DNA of 64,000 bases from JANMDN01 sp031376285 (GTDB lineage Bacteria; Actinomycetota; Thermoleophilia; Miltoncostaeales; Miltoncostaeaceae): NCBI GenBank assembly GCA_031376285.1, contig JANMDN010000024.1, positions 26,740-90,739 on the forward strand. The letters run 5' to 3'. The notes below the pieces were generated by a model. It was not told the origin of the DNA, ran no database searches, and saw only the letters and a program-made list of their open reading frames with translations. Below, piece after piece: positions 57,635 through 64,000 of the stretch. Both the position numbers and the translations under genes were made by a program. How positions within the stretch are numbered: the first letter of the stretch is position 1; the number at the start of each line of letters is the position of its first letter.

Positions 57635-58288
57635 ATGGATGACCGTTTGATCGGGCGCGGCGCGTTCCTCGGGCTCTTGGGGGCCGGAGTCGCGGGAGTG
57701 TTCTACGCACGCGGCTTCACCGACGGTGTCTCGCGCCTTGCCCCCGGCGCCCTCTCATCGATCGTGCCGAGTTCCGGCTGGCGCATCTACACGATCGCCG
57801 CCACCATGCCGAACATCGATCCGGCGGCCTACCGTCTCACGGTGGCCGGTCAGGCGTCTCACCTTGGCACGTTCACGCTCGACGACCTGAAGGCGCTCCC
57901 GCGCACCGAGCAGGTCTCGGACTTTCACTGTGTGACCGGTTGGAGCGTGTCGAACGTCCATTGGGCCGGTGTGCGCCTCGGCGACCTGCTCGACGTCGTC
58001 GGAGGTCGGGAGGCGGGGGCCCTGCGGTTTGTCTCCGCCGAGGAGCCCTACGACGACTGGCTGACACGCGATCAGGCGCTCCTGCCCGATGTGATGCTGG
58101 CCTACGAGATGGACGGAGTCCCGATCCCCAGGCCACACGGCGCGCCGGTGCGACTGGTGATGCCCCAGATGTACGGCTACAAGAGCGTCAAGTGGGTACA
58201 GCGCATCGAGCTTGCGGCGACCGCCGGGGAGGGCTACTGGGAGCAGCGCGGCTACGACTCTGACGCATGGGTCGGGAGGTCGAACTGA
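57635..58288 (+). CDS. Molybdopterin-dependent oxidoreductase (YedY/MsrP-like)
   Basis: A 217-residue sulfite-oxidase-fold protein. The molybdenum-ligand Cys99 lies in SDFHCVTGWSVSNVHWAG, with EEPYDDWLTRDQAL and PVRLVMPQMYGYKSVKWV as further family motifs. The N-terminal segment GRGAFLGLLGAGVAGVFYA looks like a twin-arginine signal in which the second Arg is Gly, so the route across the membrane is unclear. It overlaps a cytochrome b gene by 22 nt, as in MsrP-MsrQ-type pairs. The cofactor could involve the moaB-like gene at 19.5 kb. Confidence 0.88.
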   Translation: MDDRLIGRGAFLGLLGAGVAGVFYARGFTDGVSRLAPGALSSIVPSSGWRIYTIAATMPNIDPAAYRLTVAGQASHLGTFTLDDLKALPRTEQVSDFHCVTGWSVSNVHWAGVRLGDLLDVVGGREAGALRFVSAEEPYDDWLTRDQALLPDVMLAYEMDGVPIPRPHGAPVRLVMPQMYGYKSVKWVQRIELAATAGEGYWEQRGYDSDAWVGRSN

Positions 58289-58938
58289 CGCCGGGTGCCG
58301 TGAAGGTTCGGATCACGCGCTTTACCCGCACCGAGCGGGCGGTCCACTGGATCCACGCGGCGTCCTTCCTCGCGATGCTGGTCACGGGCCTCGTGCTCTA
58401 CATCCCGGCCTGGTCGTCGTGGTTCGGTCGGCGACACCTCGTCAAGAACGTGCACCTCGTCACGGCCGTCGTGTGGGTCGTCGCCATCGCTCTTGTCGTC
58501 ATCGTGGGCAACCGCAAGGCGCTGATGCGCACGTGGCGCGACGCGGAGACGATCGACGCCGATGACCGACGCTGGCTGACCGGGCGAGGTGCCCCGCAGG
58601 GGCGGATGAACGCGGGGCAGAAGCTGAACACAATTGTCACGGTCGCATTTGCGCTTCTTTTCCTCCTGACCGGATTCCTCTTGTGGCTCGGTGAGCGCGA
58701 CCACCGATTCCTCTTCGCCGGCACGGGCGCCCTGCACGACCTGCTGACGTTCGTCTCGATCGCCATCCTGGTCGGCCACCTCTACCTGGCCTTGATCCAT
58801 CCGAGCACGCGTCACGCCCTGCGCGGCATGGTCAAGGGCGACGTGGACCTCGAATGGGCCGAGCGCCACCACAGCAAATGGGTGGCCGAGGTGAAGGCGG
58901 AGACCGACGAACCCGTCGAGGTTCCCTCCGGGCGCTGA
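58267..58938 (+). CDS. Cytochrome b subunit (formate dehydrogenase gamma / b561 type)
   Basis: A 223-residue protein with four membrane segments and candidate haem ligands His27/His30 (ERAVHWIHAASF), His57/His63 (RRHLVKNVHLVT) and histidines in GALHDLL and GHLYLALIH. It most likely passes electrons between quinones and the molybdenum protein encoded just upstream, which it overlaps. The last 40 residues are cytoplasmic and charged. Confidence 0.88.
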   Translation: MGREVELTPGAVKVRITRFTRTERAVHWIHAASFLAMLVTGLVLYIPAWSSWFGRRHLVKNVHLVTAVVWVVAIALVVIVGNRKALMRTWRDAETIDADDRRWLTGRGAPQGRMNAGQKLNTIVTVAFALLFLLTGFLLWLGERDHRFLFAGTGALHDLLTFVSIAILVGHLYLALIHPSTRHALRGMVKGDVDLEWAERHHSKWVAEVKAETDEPVEVPSGR

Positions 58939-58956
58939 CGCGACGAGGGGGAGGGT

Positions 58957-61263
58957 TCAGGTACTCGCGCCGACACCGGCCGACTCGAACGACGGCGCAA
59001 CGGGCAGCGATCCAGCCTCGGCCGTTTGGCGGCGTCGGACATCAAGCCACGCGGCGAGATCCTCAGGAGCCACGGCGGGGCAGAGGAAGTCGCCCTGGGC
59101 GGTGTCGCAGCGAAGCTGTGCGAGGCGCCGGTATCCACCGGCGGTCTCGATGCCCTCGGCGACCACATGCAAACCGAGTGCGCGTGCCAGGGAGAGGGCC
59201 GCCGAGACGATCGCCGCGGCGCGCTCGTCGGTTTCGGCGGCGACGATCAGCGACCGGTCGAGCTTCAACTCGTCGACCGGGAGCTCATGGAGGTAGGCAA
59301 GCGACGAATGCCCGACCCCGAAGTCGTCGACGGCAATCGAGACACCGAGCCCGCGAAGGTCCTCGAGCACCTTCACGCAGGTCGACCGGTTCGTGATGAG
59401 GGTGTCCTCGGTGATCTCGATCACGAGATCACTCGGGGGCATCCCGTGTGCGGCGAGGGTCTGCGCAACACGCGCCGCAAAGCCCGCGTCGCGGAGATTC
59501 GTCGCGCTGACGTTCACGGCGACGCGAAAATCGAGGCCGGCGTCCCGCCATGTTCGGTACTGCTCGGCGGCGCGGTCGAGCACGACATCGGCGAGGCGAT
59601 CCATGAGCCCGGCCTGCTCGGCAAGCGGCAGGAACTGCGCCGAGGTGAGGAGGCCATGCTGTGGGTGCGGCCACCGAACGAGGGCCTCGACGCCGACAAC
59701 GGCGCCGTCAGCGATGCGAACCTGCGGCTGGTAGTGCAGCCGCAACTCAGAGTCTCGAAGGGCTCCTCGCAGCGCCTGGACAAGGGCGAACCGCTCCTTG
59801 CTGGCCTGGTCCCGTTCTGGGCGGAAGCGCTCCACCCCGGTTCCGCCCTGCTTGGCGGCGTACATCGCGATATCGGCTGAGGAGATCAACTCATCAAGCT
59901 CGGCGCCGTCGCAGGGCCACTGCGCGATGCCAAAACTCCCCTCGATGGTCGCCGAAAAGCCGGCCAAGTTCAGGGGACGTGACAGCACTGGACGGATCCG
60001 TTCGGCGAGGCACTCGGCATCGGCCAGGTCCCCATCGACGACGATCGCGAACTCGTCGCCGCCGATCCGAGCAACCAAATGCGCGCGATCGACCATTGCG
60101 GCGATGCGCTGCCCGATGGTGCGGAGCAGTACGTCCCCCATCTCGTGGCCGAGCGAGTCGTTGACGTCCTTGAAGCCGTCGAGATCGATGATCACAAGCG
60201 AGAGCGGCCGGTCGACCGAGCGCTGTCGGATTGCGCGCTCCGCGTGCTCGATGAACTCGCGTCGGTTGGGCATACCGGTCAGGTCGTCGGTCCGCGCGAG
60301 GCGACGCTCGCGGACAAGGCCGTCGAGTTCACGATGGGTCCAAAGCACTCGCAGGAGAGCGAGGGCGATCGTCGACCCACACAGGAGTGCTGCCCCGCTC
60401 GGGAGAGGGCGCCACGAGCCGCTCACGAGCACGGCGAGTGAGGCGAGCGTGAAGATCGTCGGCATCGTGACGGCCGTTACGCCGCGGGATCGCACTGGCG
60501 GTGTGGCGCTCGCGCGCCACGCCGCCATCGCAAGGAGCGACATCCCGAGCGGCCAGCCGACGTCGAGGCCCCCACCCTCGCGGTAGTTGCCGTGCGCGGT
60601 GAGCACGAAGTACATGCCATCGCTGACCGCAAGACACGCGAGCCCCGTCAGGATGGGGGCAAACGCCACCGATCCCCGCCAGCCGGCGACCGTCACGACC
60701 GTCGCAACGAGCGCCGCGAGCGCCACGTCGCCCGCCGGGTAGGCCAGGTTGACGGCCCGCATAAGGGGCGACGTGTCGGTCAGCTCGATCGCCGGATAAA
60801 GCGCGGCGATCGAGATCGCGATGACGCCCATCGCGCTGATCGCCCCGTCAAACCACACACTCCGGGGGTCTTGGACGATCCGCTGTCGCAGCAAACTCCC
60901 GACCGCAGCGAACAAACAGGGATACGCCGCGAGGAACAGCCAGTCGGCGATGCCAACCCCCTGCTGATCGCCACCGAAGGCGAACGCCTCGACGAGGTTC
61001 CCAAGGGCCGGGAAGAGGATCCCCGCGCCGAGCAGATACCAGGGAAGACCCCTCTCGACGTTTCCGAAGGGCCGACGTAAACACACCACGGCCGCGAGGA
61101 GCATGGGGATGTTGAAAAGGATCCCGTCGATCCACATGTCCCAGTTCCCGGGCGACCGAATGCCAGTGATCAGGGCAAACGTGGCAAGTGAGGTCAGCAT
61201 CGCCCCGCGAAGGAACGGCGTCCCGTCCCAAACCGGTGAGGGAGTGGCGATGGCCTGACTCAC
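58957..61263 (-). CDS. Membrane GGDEF/EAL cyclic-di-GMP protein
   Basis: A 768-residue protein: about nine membrane segments (25-305), then GGDEF (residues 401-405 in RIGGDEFAIV) and EAL (526-528 in GVEALVRW) with DDFGVGHSSL and ELKLDRSLI. Both active motifs are intact, so it could make and degrade cyclic-di-GMP. The position where an inhibitory RxxD site would lie reads RAHL, so that site seems absent. The GTG at 61263 is preferred because TACATT lies 7 nt upstream; a TTG at 61377 would add 38 residues. Confidence 0.92.
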   Translation of the reverse strand: MSQAIATPSPVWDGTPFLRGAMLTSLATFALITGIRSPGNWDMWIDGILFNIPMLLAAVVCLRRPFGNVERGLPWYLLGAGILFPALGNLVEAFAFGGDQQGVGIADWLFLAAYPCLFAAVGSLLRQRIVQDPRSVWFDGAISAMGVIAISIAALYPAIELTDTSPLMRAVNLAYPAGDVALAALVATVVTVAGWRGSVAFAPILTGLACLAVSDGMYFVLTAHGNYREGGGLDVGWPLGMSLLAMAAWRASATPPVRSRGVTAVTMPTIFTLASLAVLVSGSWRPLPSGAALLCGSTIALALLRVLWTHRELDGLVRERRLARTDDLTGMPNRREFIEHAERAIRQRSVDRPLSLVIIDLDGFKDVNDSLGHEMGDVLLRTIGQRIAAMVDRAHLVARIGGDEFAIVVDGDLADAECLAERIRPVLSRPLNLAGFSATIEGSFGIAQWPCDGAELDELISSADIAMYAAKQGGTGVERFRPERDQASKERFALVQALRGALRDSELRLHYQPQVRIADGAVVGVEALVRWPHPQHGLLTSAQFLPLAEQAGLMDRLADVVLDRAAEQYRTWRDAGLDFRVAVNVSATNLRDAGFAARVAQTLAAHGMPPSDLVIEITEDTLITNRSTCVKVLEDLRGLGVSIAVDDFGVGHSSLAYLHELPVDELKLDRSLIVAAETDERAAAIVSAALSLARALGLHVVAEGIETAGGYRRLAQLRCDTAQGDFLCPAVAPEDLAAWLDVRRRQTAEAGSLPVAPSFESAGVGAST

Positions 61264-61270
61264 GGGAGCG

Positions 61271-61276
61271 AATGTA
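61271..61276 (-). promoter_or_regulatory. -10 box directly before the GGDEF/EAL gene
   Basis: TACATT on the minus strand with 7 nt to the GTG start, pointing to a leaderless mRNA. Confidence 0.5.
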
Positions 61277-61463
61277 TCCGGGACGGGCACGTCCGTGAGG
61301 CGATTGTGTCGCGCGTGCACCCGGCCGCCAAGCGGTGAGCAGGTACTGGCGATTCGGCGGCCGGGACACGCCGCCAACGGGTCGCGCAGGCGCGAGGAAT
61401 GACGGTTTTGGCGAGTGAGACCGAATCCTTGGATCTGGGGATTCGTTGGCGCGAGGCCACCGG

Positions 61464-61469
61464 TAGAAT
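61464..61469 (+). promoter_or_regulatory. -10 box directly before the RlmD-type gene
   Basis: TAGAAT with exactly 6 nt to the GTG at 61476 and no ribosome-binding site between them. Confidence 0.6.
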
Positions 61470-61475
61470 TCGGCC

Positions 61476-62858
61476 GTGGAGACCGCGCCGAACCCGCGTC
61501 CGGCGCGAGGAGATCTCCTCGACCTTGAGGTCGAGGATCTGGCCTTCGGTGGTCAAGGCGTTGCCCGGCTTGACCGCTTCGTTGTGTTCGTCAGCGATGT
61601 CGCCCCGGGCGACACGGTCCGCGCCCGGGTGCGCAAGGCACGCCGACGCTTCGCCGAGGCCGACCTCGACGAGGTGCTCACGCCTGGCCCGGACCGGATC
61701 CCGGTGCCCTGCCCGTACGTCCCGAACTGCGGGGGCTGCCGACTGCAGCACGTCACCGACGAGGCAGTCCGAAGCGCCAAACGAGAGCAGATCGTCGAAC
61801 ATCTTCGGCGGATCGGTGGCATCGAAGGTGTTGAGGTTCGCCCCGTCGAACCATCGGTGTCGCCCTTCGGGTACCGCAACAAGATGGAGTACTCGGCTGC
61901 CCCGGGCGCGAGCGACGGCACCCTGCTCGGGTTTCACCGACGCGGACGGTGGGACGAGATTGTCGACATCGAGAACTGCCTGCTCGCGACCCCGCGGGGC
62001 AACGCGATCCGTGAGACCGTCCGCCGATGGGCCCGCGACGTCGCCATCGTGGGCTACGACCAGCGCTCGCAGACCGGCCAGCTGCGGCACGTCGTCGTGC
62101 GCGAAGGAATCAACACCGGCCAAGCGCTCGTCGTGATCGTGACCGCGCCAGGTGTGGATGGTCTTGTCGACCAGCTCGGACCCTTCCTTGCGGCGGCACA
62201 TCCCGAGGTGGTCGGTCTCATGCATGCCACAAACGACGGCGTCTCCGAGATTACCCAAGGCCTCCCTCAGCGCGTCGTGTACGGGCAGGACTGGTTCGAG
62301 GAGCAGATCAGCGGCGTCACGCTCCGGCTGTCGGCGGCCGCCTTCTTCCAGACGAACACTGTCATGACCGAGCCCTTGTACCGCCACGCGGCGGACGCGG
62401 CGGGCCTCACCGGCGAGGAGGTCCTCTACGACCTCTTTTCCGGCGTCGGCAGCATCGGCATCATCCTTGCGGCGCGCGCGAAGCAGGTCGTGAGTATCGA
62501 GATCGTTCCCGAGGCGGTGCGCGACGCGGAGATGAATGCCGCCGCCAACGGGCTCACGAACTATCGAGCGATGTGTGGCGACGTGGGCGTCGTCCTACGC
62601 GAGCATCGCGACGAGCTACCGCCGCCCGACGTCGCGATCGTCGACCCGCCCCGAGCTGGGCTGTCCGGCCGTGCGGTGCGGAGGATTCTCGAGCTCGCCC
62701 CGAGGACGCTCGTCTACGTCTCCTGCCAGCCGGCCACGTTCGCCGACAACGCCAAGCGCTTCATCGACGGCGGCTACCGGCTCGAATACGTCCAGCCGGT
62801 GGACATGTTTCCCCAGACGCCGCACATCGAGGCGGTCTCCCGCTTCACGCGAGCCTAA
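61476..62858 (+). CDS. 23S rRNA (uracil-C5)-methyltransferase, RlmD/TrmA family
   Basis: A 460-residue SAM-dependent RNA methyltransferase. It has an N-terminal TRAM domain (about 10-68), 4Fe-4S ligands C79, C85 and C88 in CPYVPNCGGC with a fourth Cys near 168, SAM motif LYDLFSGVGSIGI, and the catalytic DPPRAGL and VSCQPATF. The iron-sulfur site favours the RlmD/RlmCD branch over TrmA. GTG start. Confidence 0.95.
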   Translation: METAPNPRPARGDLLDLEVEDLAFGGQGVARLDRFVVFVSDVAPGDTVRARVRKARRRFAEADLDEVLTPGPDRIPVPCPYVPNCGGCRLQHVTDEAVRSAKREQIVEHLRRIGGIEGVEVRPVEPSVSPFGYRNKMEYSAAPGASDGTLLGFHRRGRWDEIVDIENCLLATPRGNAIRETVRRWARDVAIVGYDQRSQTGQLRHVVVREGINTGQALVVIVTAPGVDGLVDQLGPFLAAAHPEVVGLMHATNDGVSEITQGLPQRVVYGQDWFEEQISGVTLRLSAAAFFQTNTVMTEPLYRHAADAAGLTGEEVLYDLFSGVGSIGIILAARAKQVVSIEIVPEAVRDAEMNAAANGLTNYRAMCGDVGVVLREHRDELPPPDVAIVDPPRAGLSGRAVRRILELAPRTLVYVSCQPATFADNAKRFIDGGYRLEYVQPVDMFPQTPHIEAVSRFTRA

Positions 62859-62920
62859 ACCGTCTCACCTCGCGGAACGTTGGTACCACACACCAAGAGG
62901 AGTACGAAAGACGCGTGCCT

Positions 62921-62956
62921 CGATGGGCTGGCCGAGCGTCGCCGGCCAGCCCATCG
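62921..62956. terminator. Bidirectional 14-bp stem-loop between convergent genes
   Basis: CGATGGGCTGGCCG (62921-62934) pairs with CGGCCAGCCCATCG (62943-62956) across 8 nt, between the ends of the RlmD-type and lysozyme-like genes. It has no T-tract on either side. Confidence 0.75.
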
Positions 62957-62962
62957 GTCCGG

Positions 62963-63586
62963 CTACAGCTTCCCGCAGATCGGCCAGTGCTTGTCGTATC
63001 CCCGGGAGAAGGCCCAGGCTCCGGCAAGGCTCGCCGCGAGCGGATCGGTGCGCTCGAATGCGCCGTACGGGGTTTGCTCCCAGAGCCACGTTCCGAACTG
63101 GAAGAGGCCGAGGTAACGACCGTTCTGGGCCTGCGGGACATGATTTGACTCGCACCATGCGATACGTCGAAGTCGTGCCGCGGGCACTCCGTAGACCGCT
63201 CCCGCGATCTCCAGGTTGTGCCGCACGTCGACGCGCTGCACCAACTCCTGGCGGTAGGCCTTCTCGCGACTCGCTTGGTCGGTCCGCACCTGGCGCACAC
63301 TCGTGCGGTGGCGATTGCGCTCGTCGTACAACTTCGCTTGGAGGTCTCGAACCTGGGCGCGGAGCTCGGTGATTGTCCGAGCATCGTTCGCGCGAGCGGG
63401 CGGAGCGACCGGCGCGCCGACCGTGACCGGTGGCGGCGACGGGGTCGCACGGACCGCCGGCGCCGCGGGCGCAGGCGCCGGCGCCGGGTCGTAGGTTCCG
63501 GCGGTCGCAATCCCGGCAAACGGGGTGAGGAACAACGAACCCAAGAATGCCAGGGCTCGTGGACGTCGCATCATGCGCTCAAACAA
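62963..63586 (-). CDS. Secreted lysozyme-like (transglycosylase/Rpf-type) cell-wall protein
   Basis: From the TTG at 63586 (GGAGGAGG just upstream) the product is 207 residues. It has a signal peptide (RRPRALAFLGSLFLTPFAGI), an Ala/Pro-rich linker (about 33-68), a coiled coil (about 72-112) and a lysozyme-like domain with the putative catalytic Glu in AWCESNHVP and GRYLGLFQFGTWLWE. It probably cleaves peptidoglycan. ATG codons 12-15 nt further in are the alternative starts. The frame upstream is open but Arg-rich and not protein-like. Confidence 0.85.
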   Translation of the reverse strand: MFERMMRRPRALAFLGSLFLTPFAGIATAGTYDPAPAPAPAAPAVRATPSPPPVTVGAPVAPPARANDARTITELRAQVRDLQAKLYDERNRHRTSVRQVRTDQASREKAYRQELVQRVDVRHNLEIAGAVYGVPAARLRRIAWCESNHVPQAQNGRYLGLFQFGTWLWEQTPYGAFERTDPLAASLAGAWAFSRGYDKHWPICGKL

Positions 63587-64000
63587 TCGGCCTCCTCCAT
63601 CGGCATTTCCCCCACATCCGAACCGGCCCGTTCGCGCCCTCAGGCGCACAGGATCCGGTCGGGGGCTGTCCCGTGGCAGGTGCTCGCCACGGCCGGGCAG
63701 GCTGCCAGACGCCCCAGTGCGACGGCAAGGGGAACTCACCGTATTCGTGCACATTCCGAACCGGTTTGAGCGGTTTACGCGAGGTTTTTCGTCGTTTCGG
63801 AGACGGCGTCTAGATGATTGATTCCGAATTGTGGTGGCCTGGACCCGCTGAGCGAGACCGAGCACAGGTGGACGCACCGCCAGGTGCGCCCACCGTCTGA
63901 AGCGTCGGCTCAAGCCGACGCGCAAGAGGGCGCAGTGTCAGACCGCATATCGGGTATATGTGGGCGACCAAGGACGCCGAATTCGCGACGAGTCGCAGCC
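63587..64000. other. Structured intergenic region at the window end
   Basis: No gene can be supported in these 414 nt. Visible structure: direct repeats CACATCCGAACCGG (63613-63626) and CACATTCCGAACCGG (63750-63764); hairpins GCGCC-CTCA-GGCGC (63635-63648) and CCGTGGC/GCCACGG (about 63671-63692); and two adjacent stems, GGTGG-A-CGCACC / GGTGCG-C-CCACC (63867-63894) and GCGTCGGC-TCAA-GCCGACGC (63902-63921). It may be the leader of the lysozyme-like gene plus an end structure of a gene beyond the window. Confidence 0.4.

Noticed and set aside
63587..63830. Cyclic-di-AMP (ydaO-type) riboswitch before the lysozyme-like gene
   Set aside because: The gene type and actinobacterial setting fit, but the conserved cores I know, such as the GCTAACCTCG-like segment, could not be found on the minus strand.

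Overview
The window is one continuous stretch of high-GC bacterial DNA (strong G/C preference at third codon positions) that carries most of the merged secE-rif-str-S10-spc-alpha ribosomal supercluster. Family-level features point to Actinomycetota: truA follows rplQ, S14 is the zinc type, starts are often GTG or TTG, and several genes look leaderless. The divergent secreted proteins and the rearranged cluster would suit a deep-branching class such as Thermoleophilia. That class assignment is an inference; no 16S rRNA gene is present.

Layout. 0-3.3 kb: secE-nusG-rplK-rplA, then rplJ-rplL behind an L10-leader-like structure, closed by a 14-bp hairpin. 3.4-10.9 kb: an accessory block that splits rplJL from rpoBC. 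It holds a secreted subtilase, a delta-60-repeat beta-propeller protein, a lysyl-oxidase-like protein with triplicated C-terminal domains, and two small unknown genes. 11.0-20.1 kb: rpoB, rpoC and a MoaB/MogA-type gene. 20.1-24.5 kb: a variable island with three type II toxin-antitoxin modules (one with a frameshifted toxin), a degraded beta-propeller gene and small unknown genes. 24.6-30.5 kb: rpsL, rpsG, fusA, tuf, with a secreted glucuronyl-epimerase-like gene inserted on the other strand between fusA and tuf. 30.6-42.9 kb: rpsJ through secY, adk and map without a real gap. 43.0-46.8 kb: rpmJ-rpsM-rpsK-rpsD-rpoA-rplQ-truA, without infA. 46.8-64 kb: housekeeping and peripheral genes: SDR, surE, a HAD phosphatase, ligA, dacB with a small gene ahead of it, a PAP2-family membrane protein, tRNA-Pro(CGG), a CoA-binding protein, nfu, a nitrilase, an M3-like metallopeptidase, a molybdopterin oxidoreductase with a cytochrome b, a GGDEF/EAL protein, an RlmD-type RNA methyltransferase and a lysozyme-like cell-wall protein.

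How it works together: the core makes ribosomes, RNA polymerase, elongation factors and the SecY/SecE translocon. Many genes abut or overlap (TGATG, TAATG, GTGA), which implies translational coupling. Most of the proteins inserted between the core operons are exported, and so depend on the SecYE encoded beside them.

Most interesting signals: (1) two genes, adk and dacB, have no usual start codon but fit an ATA start in the same ATAG stop/start overlap; (2) rplJ appears to start with CTG behind a perfect AGGAGG; (3) several non-ribosomal genes have a TAnnnT -10 hexamer exactly 6-7 nt before the start codon, as expected for leaderless mRNAs; (4) a 36-nt, 17-bp-armed palindrome covers the -10 box and start codon of one antitoxin; (5) L5 has an 80-residue acidic/Ala-Pro N-terminal extension; (6) infA is missing from its usual place; (7) GTGTCAGGCACC-type repeats lie after the moaB and fusA genes.
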